Source: Nitrosococcus wardiae (GTDB lineage: Bacteria; Pseudomonadota; Gammaproteobacteria; Nitrosococcales; Nitrosococcaceae). From it: 64,000 bases of DNA. The stretch is taken from positions 825,659 to 889,658 of the forward strand of contig NZ_CP038033.1 in assembly GCF_004421105.1 (NCBI RefSeq), given 5' to 3'. The notes under the pieces are model-generated. The model had not been told where the DNA came from, did no database searches, and saw only the letters and a program-made list of their open reading frames with translations. This document shows positions 63,235 through 64,000 of this stretch, one piece after another. How positions within the stretch are numbered: the first letter of the stretch is position 1; each line of letters opens with the position of its first letter. Made by a program: the position numbers and the translations under genes.

Positions 63235-64000
63235 ATGCCGTTGACGGATACCGCCATTCGTAATGCTAAGCCTGGTGATAAGCCCAAAAAGCTCTTTGAT
63301 GGCGGGGGGCTCTATCTGGAAGTGGCCCCCAGCGGGGGCAAGTGGTGGCGTTTGAAATACCGTTTTGGGGGCAAGGAGAAACGGCTCTCCCTGGGCGTGT
63401 ATCCCGAGGTGTCCTTAAAGGAGGCCCGCGAACGGCGCGATGAAGCACGCAAGCTGCTGGCCAATGAGATCGACCCCGGCGAGCACCGTAAGGCGAAGAA
63501 GGCCGCGAGGGAAGATCGGGCGGCAAACAGTTTTGAGGTAGTGGCGCGGGAATGGTTGGCCAAACATGCTCTCCACTGGTCGGCAAGTCATGGCGAGCGG
63601 ATCATCCGCCGATTGGAGCGCGATATCTTCCCCTGGATCGGCGGCCGGCCCGTGGCCGATATTGCCGCCCCTCAACTCCTCGAGGTCATCCGCCGAATTG
63701 AACAGCGGGGGGCCCTGGAAACCGCCCACCGGGCACTGAGTAGTTGTGGCCAGGTATTTCGCTACGCGGTGGCCACGGGACGCGCTGAACGGGACCCTTC
63801 TGGTGATCTGCGGGGTGCCTTACCCCCGGTCAAAAGCCAACATTTTGCCGCCGCCACTGAACCGAAAGAGATTGCCGAGATACTCCGGGCCATCAACGGC
63901 TATGAAGGTACCCTCACCGTGCGTTGTGCCCTGCGCCTCGCGCCATTGGTCTTCGTTCGCCCCGGTGAACTGCGCAAGGCGGAATGGGCTGACATCGACC
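63235..64000 (+). CDS. P4-type tyrosine integrase, 3' end outside window
   Basis: The frame is open from ATG 63235 to the window end (255 codons), with AAGGAG at 63221-63226. It begins MPLTDTAIRNAKPGDKPKKL and has LFDGGGLYLEV and YRFGGKEKRLSLGVYPEVSLKEAR, the DUF4102 arm-binding domain; a core-binding domain (FEVVAREWLAKHALHWS, about 100-190) follows. The first catalytic Arg is in FVRPGELRKAEW near the window edge; the remaining catalytic residues lie outside. It is directly downstream of tRNA-Met, the standard layout for a tRNA-integrated island. The sequence looks more GC-rich than the neighbouring genes, consistent with transfer. Confidence 0.93.
   Translation, partial: MPLTDTAIRNAKPGDKPKKLFDGGGLYLEVAPSGGKWWRLKYRFGGKEKRLSLGVYPEVSLKEARERRDEARKLLANEIDPGEHRKAKKAAREDRAANSFEVVAREWLAKHALHWSASHGERIIRRLERDIFPWIGGRPVADIAAPQLLEVIRRIEQRGALETAHRALSSCGQVFRYAVATGRAERDPSGDLRGALPPVKSQHFAAATEPKEIAEILRAINGYEGTLTVRCALRLAPLVFVRPGELRKAEWADID

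Noticed and set aside
63266-63729. Overlapping minus-strand frames inside the integrase
   Set aside because: They are shadows; the plus-strand frame is a clear integrase open to the window edge.

Overview
The window is a 64 kb stretch of a gammaproteobacterial chromosome around the replication origin. The gene order dnaA-dnaN-recF-gyrB on one side and rpmH-rnpA-yidC-mnmE-mnmG-rsmG-parA-parB-atp on the other is the classical origin neighbourhood. A GlmUS pair, sucrose synthesis genes, a tetrahydromethanopterin/methanofuran (H4MPT/MFR) C1 gene set and a multicopper oxidase together suggest a purple-sulfur-lineage chemolithoautotroph or methylotroph, most like Nitrosococcus. That assignment is inference from gene content, not from a database match.

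Region by region. (1) 1-3.1 kb: the end of an fhc operon (fhcA partial, fhcD, fhcC), coding for the formyltransferase/hydrolase complex. (2) 3.4-4.5 kb: class I fructose-1,6-bisphosphatase. (3) 4.6-7.8 kb: a membrane-anchored multicopper oxidase and a divergent YeiB/HGSNAT-like membrane acyltransferase, with a perfect 28-bp palindrome between them. (4) 7.9-10.5 kb: a minus-strand operon for methanofuran/H4MPT synthesis (mfnB, a DUF447 protein, a dihydropteroate-synthase-like protein). (5) 10.5-11.4 kb: a gene-poor stretch with a MITE-like element and a decayed ndh (type II NADH dehydrogenase) remnant. (6) 11.4-17.8 kb: gyrB, recF, dnaN and dnaA on the minus strand, with a DnaA-box cluster between dnaN and dnaA and a parS-like palindrome in recF. 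(7) 18.1-26.1 kb: rpmH to parB on the plus strand. (8) 26.3-33.4 kb: the complete atpIBEFHAGDC operon with a strong promoter and a symmetrical terminator. (9) 33.5-42.4 kb: glmU, glmS, then fructokinase, sucrose-phosphate synthase/phosphatase and sucrose synthase with interlocked stop/start codons. (10) 42.5-46.4 kb: a periplasmic single-PDZ HtrA protease, a second MITE copy, gcvT, and convergent argH. (11) 46.6-51.2 kb: hemCDXY. (12) 51.4-55.8 kb: minE, minD, minC, prfA, hemA on the minus strand. (13) 56.1-62.9 kb: TPR lipoprotein, lolB, ispE, tRNA-Gln, prs, rplY, pth, ychF. (14) 63.0-64.0 kb: tRNA-Met used as the likely attachment site of a genomic island, whose P4-type integrase gene runs off the window end.

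The genes fit together as a core-growth region (replication, segregation, ribosome and tRNA maintenance, ATP synthesis, haem, septum placement) with lineage-specific inserts: C1 transfer cofactors and enzymes, sucrose osmolyte/storage metabolism, and a copper oxidase. The clearest accessory signals are the two copies of a short inverted-repeat element, the ndh remnant beside one copy, the palindromic operator candidate at 6.4 kb, and the start of an integrated island at the right end. I did not find a defence system, CRISPR array or other clearly new multi-gene system inside the window; any such cargo would lie beyond the integrase at the right edge.
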